From: Asparagopsis taxiformis
Lineage: Eukaryota > Rhodophyta > Florideophyceae > Bonnemaisoniales > Bonnemaisoniaceae
Length of the DNA: 64,000 bases
Direction: 5' to 3'
NCBI GenBank assembly: GCA_030407315.1
Contig: JALQPE010002554.1
Coordinates: 1-64,000 of the forward strand
Of the stretch, positions 55,400-64,000 are shown in pieces. The notes under the pieces are model-generated. The model searched no databases, was not told the origin of the DNA, and worked only from the letters and a program-made list of their open reading frames with translations. How positions within the stretch are numbered: the stretch's first letter is position 1; each line of letters starts with the position of its first letter. The position numbers were made by a program, and so were the translations under genes.

Positions 55400-57680
55400 A
55401 TAGTATTTATATTGTACTCCAAATGTGCGTTCGAGACCTCGTTTGTAATGTTCTCGTGGTTTTGTGGGTATCAGTTTTGTGCTCACTTCTGGCAGCCCAA
55501 TGGTGGAATGTGCCTGAGCGATCAATCATCACCGCTAGGTCACACATTTTGCTGGCAACGTGCGCTTGGAAGGATGAATGACCGCCGTGGGAGATGGATT
55601 TTCAATTAATTCATTTGAAATAATAAAATTATATTAATTGCGAACTTCATGGAATAAGTTTGTGCTTTACAGTGGATATTACAGGGATCATTTAAGGGAA
55701 GCAAATGGATTGTGATATATATGATTATACCATTCCGATGTTCTCGATCCGGATCTCATCATTCGGGAGTTCAGAGACCATGGCTTGGGCCATTATTAAT
55801 CTCAATACCGGCGATGATATGGAGTATGCACAGCAGGACTTAAGCTGACGTTGAAAGCTGTCCAGTCGACGCCGCAGGTTAACCTGTGGAATTCCACTTC
55901 TCCGCCGTCACTGGCTGAGGTTCTTTGGTCGTGTTTCCTTTGTTTGGTGTAGAGGATAGAACGACGGTGAGTATGCCAGTTTGGAGAGTATGCAGCGAGG
56001 GAAGCGTGTGTTTTGAGTCGTACTGTTGTCGTTGATGCGATATTGATTCATTAGAAGCTTCGTGAGTCATGGTTTGCATGTTGTGAACCATGGGAGGCAG
56101 GTAAGTAAGTGAGTCTCGCGGGTGTGCAATAAGGGATGCATGGGTTTTTAGTCTGACTGTTCTGGTTCATTTTGATGTTGTATAGGTGGTGCAGGAATAG
56201 TGATGAAGTAAGGTAAGTTTCATTGAGCTGAAAGACGGGTTTCGCGATGAAATGGAATGCTGACTACATTTTTTCGTTGCACGATTTGTGAATTATTGGT
56301 TGTATTGTTTGTATGATGCAACGAGATGAAGAGGTTAAGTGCGTCCTGAGGGTATGAAGCGAGGGAAGTGTTTGTTTTAAATGTGACTGTCGTCTTTTAT
56401 GCAATATTTATTTATTGGGAGCTTAGTGAGTCATGGTGCATATTTGCTGAAGGGTGGAAAGGAGGTAGGTGAGCATTTGAGGGGTGCAGTGAGTGGAATG
56501 TGGGTTTTGAGTCTGACTGCTGTGGTTGATGTTGATTTTGTGTAGGTGATTCTGGAATGGTGATGACGGAAGGTAAGTTACATTGAGCGCCTAGTTAAGT
56601 TGCGCGAAGATATGGAATGCTGACTACATTTTTTTGTACAATTTTTGACTTATGGTTTCTATTGTGTGCAGGATACAACGAGGGTAAGTGAGTTCTGAGG
56701 GTATGCAGCGAGGGAAGCATGGGTTTTCAGTCCGACTGTTGTTGTTGATTTCGATTTTTTGTAGGTGATGCAGGAATGGTGATGACGGAAGGTAAGTTGC
56801 ATTTAGCGCGCAGTCCGGTGGTGCGAAGATGCGGAATGTTGACTTCATTTGTTGGTTGTGAGATTTTCGACTTTTGGTATGTATTGTGTGTAGAATGAAA
56901 CGAGAGTAAGTGAGTTCTGAGGGTATGCATCGAGAGAAGTGTTTGTTTCGAATCTGACTATTGCAGTTAATGCGATATTTATTCATTGGAAGCTTATCCA
57001 GTCATGGTGCGTATTGTGTCGAGCGAAGGAAAGTGCGGAAGTTTTGAGAGTATGCTGAGAGGGACATGTGGGTTTTGAGTCCGACTGTTGTGGTTGATTT
57101 CGATTTTATGCAGGTGATGCTGGAATGGTGATGACAGAAGGTAAGTTTCATTGAGCGCCAAGACTTGTTTTGCGAAGATATGGACTGCTGACTTTGATTA
57201 TTCATTGCAAGGTTTTTGGATCATGGTTTGTATTGTGTGTAGGATGGATGAGAGGTAAGTAAGGGATTTTCTAAGATATCTGGCGTGGTAAGCGTTGCTT
57301 TTGAATCTGACTGTTGGGGTTGATGTTGTGTATGTGATGCAGGAGTGGTGAAGCAGGAATGGCAGGACTCAGGGAGAGTGAAGAAGGGATCTAGGAAGAT
57401 GGGGAATGAAGCTGTGAGGTGTTTCTGGTATGTGTATATTTTCGGGCATACGATAGAAGTAAGAGTGGGTTTCAAGTCGTGTAAGATTTTGCTGACCATG
57501 TTCGTGTTTCATGTCTTGATGATTTAATGGGCTGGGGTGGTGTCGAGGAAAGCGGGGATGGTATTGGGAAGGAGCAGATTTTTTGTAATCTAGGTCGTGA
57601 GGGTTCTTGAAGTATGTGCGGATGGTGGTGCATGGCGTTCGGATGGTAGGGAGAACGCGATAGTGAGGGAGATGGGTGAT
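55400..57680 (+). repeat. Left-end tandem array with reiterated splice-like motifs, N copy
   Basis: The longest version of the array, period about 230-250 bp. On the plus strand each period has a 27-nt block preceded by T-rich...TAG or CAG and followed by GTAAGT (clear at 57114-57140), and a 10-14-nt block treated the same way (57243-57254). Four to five long blocks and about six short ones can be traced from 55960 to 57360. 55400-55860 is an older, diverged copy of the sequence just upstream of the transposase. Confidence 0.65.
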
Positions 57681-57699
57681 CGACGGTATGCTGACAGGT

Positions 57700-58262
57700 A
57701 TTTTGTATTCTGGCTGGATACGTATTCCATATTCTAGCTGGATACATATTCCGTATCCTGGCTTGATACGTATTTCCTATTCTAACCGGGTATTTATTTC
57801 CTATTCTGACCAGATATGTATTTCCTATTCTAGAGAGACGTATTGTATACGAGCAGTTTCGTAAATGAGAGAATAAAATACGGTCCGATATGGGCCCTTA
57901 ATTTACCATCCGCTGTAATTTCTTCCCTCCGGGTTTTTGCTGATATATTGTATACTGGATGTCGGGTCCTAGTATCCGGCCAAACGTACTAGAAAAACTG
58001 GATGTCGGGTCCTAGTACTCCGCCAAACGTACTAGAGAAAGTGGATGTCGGGTCCTAGTATTCCGCCGAACGTACTAGAGAAAGTGGATGTCGGGTCCTA
58101 GGATCCCGCTGAATGTACTAGAGAAATTGGATGTCGGGTCCTAGTATTCCGCTGAATGTACTAGAGAAATTGGATGTCGGGTCCTAGTATTCCGCCGAAC
58201 GTACTAGAGAAAGTGGATGTCGGGTCCTAGTATTCCGCCGAACGTACTAGAGAAAGTGGACG
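57700..58262 (-). repeat. 24-bp and 43-bp tandem arrays at the left terminus of N
   Basis: Inverted equivalents of the E3 arrays: about six 24-bp units (57700-57845) and about seven 43-bp units (57957-58262), more than in E3 or E2. Confidence 0.8.
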
Positions 58263-58387
58263 TCCGCATCCAAAAAATTTTATTTTTTTTCGGACGCGGA
58301 CGTTCATTTGTTCTAGTAAATCTCGGGGCCGACTAGGACCCGTACTAGAGAGACTGGACGTCCGCGTCCACTTCCGAAAACACAGAC

Positions 58388-59683
58388 GCACAGTGCATTT
58401 AGGGACCTTGTGAGGAAGTTCTTCGACCGGTTGCAGTTTCTTGTCGTCAACCCGGACCTGTACACCTGGCCGGAGTCCGACCGCTGGGGGGCGCTGGAAA
58501 TGTACTTGTCAAGCGGAAATCCGGACAAGCTGCCAGCGTACTTTGACACCCTCGACGAAGACGTTATGGTTGTCCTCCGCCCGGCACCACAAGCTGCGGA
58601 CGCAGAAAAGGTCCCCAAGCCGGTTGATGACACTCCCACTCGTCGCAACACAGGAGGGAGAGGTTTGGTTCCGTCGACAAGACACGCAACCAGGCTTCAA
58701 CTTGGGCCTGGGAGGACCAGTCTTACTGCCCAAGGGCCGTCTCCCCCGTCACCGTCACCCCATGCGACAGAAGAGCAGGAAAGTGAAGGGCAGGCTCTCG
58801 CAAAGGACTTTCTTTCGAAAATGAGTCAGTATTGCCGGGTGTACGACGTCCCTTTCGAAGATTTGGTCAGTGCCGACGAGAGCCGAGAACACGTGCCCAT
58901 CACGGGCAACGTTCAGCTCATTCTGACTGATCCGCCCTACAATGTTCGTCGTAAGAGGAACGATTCCAACTCTTCGTACGACAGGCTAACTGCAGAAGAT
59001 ATGCAGGCTAGCATCGAAGTGTTTGACGAGCTGTTGCGCCCCGGTGGCCACGGCATCGTGTTCTGCTCCGTTTTGCAGTTCTACGAATGGTTCCATTACT
59101 TGGAAACGTACAAAGGACCGCAGTCAGAAGGCCCAACCGATGCTGCTGCCAGTGATGACGGGTCGGATGAAGAAGAGGTTACGTCCATGAATTCGGACTC
59201 CGAAGCATCGCAGCACAGTGGCGAAGAAAGTGCCGATGAGGGGGAGGAGGAGGACAAGGAGGAGGAGGACGTCGTTCGGAATTCAGTTTTCTTCGTTGGA
59301 AGCGAGGTGTTCCGTTCAAGACCGGAAGCGAGATGGTGGCGTATAGGAACCACGGATACATGGACGGCACGTACCCGGCGTGGTGCAACGTCACCATCAA
59401 TATGCCCGCCATCGATTCGAATGAGATGGTGTGGCGAACAAGGAGCACAACCGGTGCTACGGTCAGAGTTCGTGCAGAGCAGAAGAGCGTCGCTCTCATG
59501 ATGGAGTTGATCAGCCAGCATTCACAGCCTGGTGATATTGTTGTCGATCCATTCTCTGGCACTTTCGCAACGGGAAAAGCAGCTATGAGCTTGCCTGAGC
59601 ACCGTGTTTTCGTCGGCAATGGCATGGACAAATTGTGTGTGGCACGATCGCTTCCAAAGCTGTGTGCAGTCATGTCACGTGTA
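58388..59683 (+). pseudogene. Methyltransferase-SET fusion, E2 copy, 3' part (truncated)
   Basis: Continues the gene from 46312 after the duplicated GCAC. It keeps DPPY (about 58928) and DPFSGTFATG but lacks about 110 bp between the acidic stretch and the target-recognition region (junction near 59297, E1 8700-8818), which shifts the frame. It ends at 59683, where it is joined to inverted transposase sequence. The whole SET domain is missing. Not functional. Confidence 0.8.
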
Positions 59684-61032
59684 CTTCGTCACAGCATGTG
59701 TCAATGAATGCTGCGATGAAAGGGAACACCATGTCGACATGGTGATAGCCTTTGGCTGCGAGCATGCCGCGTATGCCGTCCTCCGTGAAGAGGCCGTTCA
59801 AATTGGTGCCCTTCTCACCCTTGGAGAAGTCGACATGAAGACCGGTGATGTAGTAGTCGCGTTCGATAGCGGACAGAATGCTGTTTGAGCCGGCGAGGAT
59901 GGATTTTTTCACCTTCTTGAAGGTGCGAAGTGTCCTGGAATGGGAGGCAGTGGTGGTGGTGAGGTCTGGGGAGCTGAGGCGGTGGACAATGCACTGTTTG
60001 ATGAGCTTTGAGATGCCGAGGTGGAGATTGTGCAGAGGCTCGAAGGAGAAAATGTTGTAGGGGTCTAGGGGACTGTTGGTGGGTAAAAGAGCGGTCGATT
60101 CGAGGACAGAGTGTTGTTCGAGGAGGGAGAGAGCTTCGAGCGGAGCAGTTGTATGCTCCTGAGCGCTCTCTTGGCGTGCAGAGCGTGTATCATCGAGGGA
60201 GCGGGGCTGGGGTATGCGACGATTGCGGAGCTCTTGAGGCTTGTGCTGCTCTTGTCGGAGTACACTTGGAGGAGGCCGGCAAAGGAGGGGAAGGTGTGGG
60301 ATCATTTTCCTCTGCCCATACGACCTGTGGATCTTCCGAGAGCTGCACGCGCTGTCTAGTAACCTGGTGCAGCGTTTTCGCGAATTCTGTGTGTAGGGGA
60401 TGAGAAAATATTGCGGTGCCGTCTGGGGCGGTCTGTGGGGAGGGGTGGAAGAGAGTATTTTGGTCGTTAGCCAGTGCTAACTGCCTGCGGAGCATGTCGA
60501 CTGGGTCGCGGAGGTACAGCTGTGCCGAGTACTTACCAGTTTTGTCTGGAATGATGTGTCTCTTGTAACCTTCGGTGCGGAAATGTGTTTCGGCCATGGA
60601 AGCGGTAACGTGGCGACATTCTTCTACGGTGCGAACGGCGCTGTTGAACTTTTCTAGGAAGAATGCGGGGTCTTGTAGGATGGTGATGACTTCGCTCACG
60701 CAGCCAGCGCCGGCCTTGTACTCGAGGGTTGTGAGACTGGCGGCGAGGGATTGCACGAGGAGGTCTGCGCGGGAGGTGGTTGAGGTTGGTGGCAATAGAG
60801 CGTCACAAGGTGAGTCGCTGGAGGAAGCACGACCAGATTCTGGGTCTGGGGAGCTGGGTTGCGGGGAATCAAGGTCGCCGTTTCGAGCAGGCTCATGGGT
60901 GATGGCAGGGACACGAGCGTTGTTGAAATATTGGGGAGAGGGGTTGAAACGGTAGCGACACGTTCGCTCATGCAGCGCGAGCGCATAATCATCTACGCAG
61001 TAGTAGAAGCATCCTTCATACTTGCATTCCAT
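59682..61032 (-). pseudogene. Transposase, E2 copy, 5' half only
   Basis: ATG 61032, same N-terminus as E1. Carries the same 408-bp deletion as E3 (junction near 60212) plus a small change near 60290. It ends at the fusion with the methyltransferase gene (59682-59683), which corresponds to E1 position about 3196. The C-terminal catalytic part is lost. Confidence 0.8.
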
Positions 61033-61628
61033 GTCGAGTTTTGACGCAAAAGGGAGGATTGCGAGCTGAACAGGGGAGACTGTGCCGTCCAGATGCGACC
61101 AATTTTATTTTTGTGGTGCTTTCGAGACTTGGAATGTAACGTGTTCGTAGTTTTTTGGGTAGTAGTTTTGTGCTCACTCCAGCTGACATCCCAACGGTGG
61201 AATTTAACCGAGAGTTCAATCATTTCCAACTGTTACATCACATTGCGTGCTGGCAACGTGTGCATGGAAGGACGAACGACTGCCCTGGGACATGAATTTT
61301 CAATTAATTCATTTGTAATAATAACTTTTTTATTTCCAAACTTCGTGGAATCTGAATGTGCTTTACAGCGGATATGCCACGGATCATGTAAGGAAAGCAA
61401 ATGGATTCTCATATATATGATTATATGTTTTATATTCGTTGTTCTCGATCCGGATCTCATTGTTCGGGGATTCAGAGACCATGGCTTGGGCCATACTCAA
61501 TCTCACTGCCGGCGATGATTTCGAGTATGCACAGCAAGACTTAAGCGGACGCAGAAAGCTGTCCGGTCGACGCCGCAGGCTCCACTCCGCCCTGATCACC
61601 GACTGATATTCTTTGACCGACTTTGCTT

Positions 61629-61666
61629 TGTACGTGCGCGAATCTTGATCAAGGTTCGCGCACGTA
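61629..61666. promoter_or_regulatory. 38-bp palindrome, E2 copy
   Basis: Third copy of the palindrome found at 801-838, with one mismatch, about 600 bp upstream of the transposase start. Confidence 0.6.
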
Positions 61667-61689
61667 CCTTCGTTCCATCCTCTACCCTC

Positions 61690-62760
61690 GAGGGTATGCA
61701 TTGAGGTAAGCGTGGGTTTTGAGTTTGACTATTTCCGTTGATGCGATATTTTTCATGGGAAGCCTGTTGACTGATGGTGTGTATTGAGCGGAGGATGGAA
61801 GAGAGGTACGTGAAGTTTTGAAAGTGTGCTGCGAGGGAAGGTTGGTTTTGAGTCTGACTGTTGTGGTTGACTACGATGTTGTGTAGATGATGCAGGAATG
61901 TTGATGACGGAAGGTAAGTTTCATTGAGTGCCAAGATGTGCTTTGCGAAGATATGGACTGCTGACTATGATTATTATTCATTGCAAGGTTTTTGGATCAT
62001 GGTTTGTATTGTGTGTAGGATGGATGAGAGGTACATTTGCGAGTTCTCAGGGTATGTAGCGAGGGAAACGTTGGTTTTCAATCTGACTGTTGCGATTGAT
62101 TCCGATGTTGCGTAGGTGATGGAGGAATAGTGATGACGGAAGGTAAGTCACATTGGGCGCCCAGACCGGTTGTGCGAAGATGCGGAATGCTGACTACTTT
62201 TCTTGGCTACACGATTACGTGATTTATGGTTTTTATTGTGTGCAGGATGGAACAGGTAAGGTAAGTGTGCGAGGTTTGAAAGCACCGAGGGAAGGTTGGT
62301 TTTGAGTCTGACTATTTCCGTTGGTGAGATATTTTTCATTGGAAGCCTGTTGACTCATGGTGTGTATTGTGTGGAGCGAAGGTAAGTGTGCGAGTTTTGA
62401 AAGTAAGCAGCGAGGGAAGCTTGGTTTTGGGTCTGACTGTTGTGGTTGATTCCGATGTTGTGTAGATGGTGCAGGAATGTTGATAACAGAAGGTAAGTTT
62501 CACTGAGCACCAAGACTTGTTTTGCGAAGATATGGACTGCTGACTATGATTATTATTCATTGCAAGGTTTTTGGATCATGGTTTGTATTGTGTGTAGGAT
62601 GGATGATTCACTCATCCTCTCGGAGAGGTAAGTAAGGGAGTTTCTACGATATCTGTCGTGGTAAGCGTTGCTTTTGAATCTGACTGTTGGGGTTGATGTT
62701 TTGTATGTGATGCAGGAGTGGTGAAGCAGGAACGGCAGGACTGAAGGAGAGTGAAGAAGG
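61690..62760 (+). repeat. Left-end tandem array with splice-like motifs, E2 copy
   Basis: Same array as in N with three long and about four short blocks flanked by TAG/CAG and GTAAGT, for example around 62115-62142 and 62465-62491. One short block is expanded with a CTCATCCTCTCGGAGAG insertion also present in E1 (near 425-440). Confidence 0.6.
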
Positions 62761-63044
62761 GATCTAGGAAGATGGGGAATGAAGCTGTGAGGTGTTTCTG
62801 GTATGTGTATATTTTGGGGCATACGATAGAAGTGAGAGTGGGTTTCAAGTGGTGTAAGATTTTGCTGACCATGTTCGTGTTTGATGTCTTGATGATTTAA
62901 TGGGCTGGGGTGGTGTCGAGGAAAGCGGGGACGGAAATGGGAAGGAGCGGATTTTTGTAATCTAGGTCGTGAGGGTTCTTGAAGTATGTGCGGATGGTGG
63001 TGCATGGCGTTCGGATGGTATTGAGGGAGATGGGTGATCGACGA

Positions 63045-63445
63045 TATGCTGACAGGTATTTCATATTCTGGCTGGATACGTATTTCGTATTCTGGCTGGA
63101 TACATATTCCGTATTCTGGCTGGATACGTATTTCCTATTCTAACCGGTTATTTATTTCCTATTCTGACCAGATATGTATTCCCTATTCTAGAGAGACGTA
63201 TTGTATACGAGCAGTTTCCTAAATGAGAGAATAAAATACGGTCCGATATGGGCCCTGAATTTACCATCCGCTGTAATGTCTTCCCTCCCGGTTTTCGCTG
63301 ATATATGTATACTGGATGTCGGGTCCTAGTATTCCGCCAAACGTACTAGAGAAAGTGGATGTCGGGTCCTAGTATTCCGCCATATGTACTAGAGAAAGTG
63401 GATGTCGGGCCCTAGTATTCCGCCATATGTACTAGAGAAAGTGGA
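63045..63445 (-). repeat. 24-bp and 43-bp tandem arrays at the left terminus of E2
   Basis: About six 24-bp units (63045-63200) and three to four 43-bp units (63313-63445), then the AT-rich hairpin-like segment and the terminal repeat. Confidence 0.8.
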
Positions 63446-63573
63446 CGTCCGCATCCAAAAAATTTTTATTTTTTTTTGGACGCGGACGTTCATTTGTTCT
63501 AGTAAATCTCGGGGCCGACTAGGACCCGTACTAGAGAGACTGGACGTCCGCGTCCACTTCCGAAAACACAGAC

Positions 63574-64000
63574 GAGTGTCATCAACCGGCTTGGGGACCT
63601 TTTCTGCGTCTGCGGCTTGTAGTGCCGGGCGGAGGACAGCCATAACGTCTTCGTCGAGGGTGTCAAAGTACGCTGGCAGCTTGTCCGGATTTCCGCTTGA
63701 CAAGTACATTTCCAGCGCCCCCCAGCGGTCGGACTCCGGCCAGGTGTACAGGTCCGGGTTGACGACAAGAAACTGCAACCGGTCGAAGAACTTCCTCACA
63801 AGGTCCCTAAATGCACTGTGCTGCGCACTGGTTCTTGTCTCTACTTTTGCACCATATCCATCAGGATGAGATAGGGGAGCTTTGTCGTGGTAGAGATCTT
63901 GCTTCTGCTCCATCGGTGCGAATAGACCTTCATCGAGCACGTCAAACCAATGCTCACTGCTGTCGAAAATGATGTACGGCGCCATCAACTCTTCGAAGCT
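63574..64000 (-). pseudogene. Methyltransferase-SET fusion, fourth copy, partial
   Basis: Minus-strand sequence matching E1 about 9474-9900 (residues about 265-407), open within the window but cut by the E2 terminus at 63573 and by the window end. It belongs to another E-family copy, into which E2 inserted. The bases next to the E2 terminus are GAGT. Confidence 0.85.

Larger units (their letters stand above)
46313..58387 (-). mobile_element. Nested, internally deleted E-family element N (12.1 kb)
   Basis: Right-type terminus at 46313-46345 and left-type terminus at 58355-58387 (33-bp imperfect inverted repeats), flanked by the direct duplication GCAC. Removing N and one GCAC restores the methyltransferase sequence exactly as in E1. 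It contains both E ends and a large set of hp units but none of the four main genes. Its centre (50613-53231) is sequence not found in E1. Confidence 0.9.
44843..63573 (-). mobile_element. E-family transposon copy E2 (reverse, internally deleted, split by N)
   Basis: Left-type terminus at 63573 (terminal repeat 63541-63573), reading leftwards through left-end arrays, the 5' half of the transposase, a deletion junction at 59682-59683, then the methyltransferase gene (+ strand, the orientation expected for a reversed element) and an hp unit ending at 44843. N is inserted in the methyltransferase. The E1-equivalent segment of about 3.2-8.3 kb is deleted, with TA microhomology. The dioxygenase module and the right end are absent. 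Confidence 0.7.

Noticed and set aside
36116..63573. E3 and E2 as the two ends of one giant element
   Set aside because: Outer flanks differ (GTGC within a copia remnant, GAGT within a methyltransferase gene), so there is no common target duplication.
1..64000. Bacterial or phage origin because of DPPY methyltransferase and ParB motifs
   Set aside because: A eukaryotic-type tRNA gene, TATA/AATAAA signals, SET, pogo, copia and Ulp1 elements all point to a eukaryotic nuclear genome.

Overview
This is a eukaryotic nuclear window, made up mostly of nested and rearranged transposable elements. The host lineage cannot be fixed from sequence alone. Long intronless ORFs, TATA boxes with AATAAA signals, and a tRNA-Lys gene with a 17-nt insertion in its D-loop (an intron position known from the red alga Cyanidioschyzon) make a red alga the best guess. 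That is an inference.

The main feature is a family of giant DNA transposons of about 20.5 kb. The most complete copy, E1, runs from outside the window (about 644 bp of its left end are missing) to 19824. Left to right it holds: a repeat-rich left end; a Plavaka/KDZ-CACTA-like transposase (+, 1440-4478); a convergent coiled-coil protein (-, 4570-6840); a fusion of a beta-class DNA methyltransferase with a SET domain (-, 7500-10696); a ParB-like plus 2-oxoglutarate/Fe(II) dioxygenase fusion (+, 12443-16438); a degenerate zinc-finger ORF; and a right end rich in GGACGTCC. A roughly 200-bp hairpin repeat (here 'hp') separates the modules, and the ends are imperfect 33-bp inverted repeats. The element therefore appears to carry its own putative DNA-methylation writer, a chromatin (SET) domain and a candidate demethylase or DNA-base oxidase.

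From 19825 to 31354 lies non-E sequence. It holds a decayed Mutator-like fragment (Ulp1 protease plus FAR1-like zinc finger), a tRNA-Lys, and two tandem paralogues of a secreted protein (one frameshifted, one intact). A pogo-like element with intact inverted repeats and TA duplications (31357-33911) and a decayed Ty1/copia pol (34283-36115) follow.

The right part is a nest of E-family copies. E3 (36116-43592, +) is the left half of an element, inserted in the copia remnant. After a 1.25-kb spacer with tandem repeats comes E2 (44843-63573, -), itself internally deleted. E2's methyltransferase gene is split by N (46313-58387), an internally deleted derivative flanked by a GCAC duplication. E2's own left end abuts yet another methyltransferase copy (63574-64000), so two separate insertions hit the same gene. 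E1 carries the only copy of the dioxygenase module.

No transposase copy in the window is open throughout. The dioxygenase and the E1 coiled-coil protein are open, and the E1 methyltransferase needs only one single-base frameshift explained.
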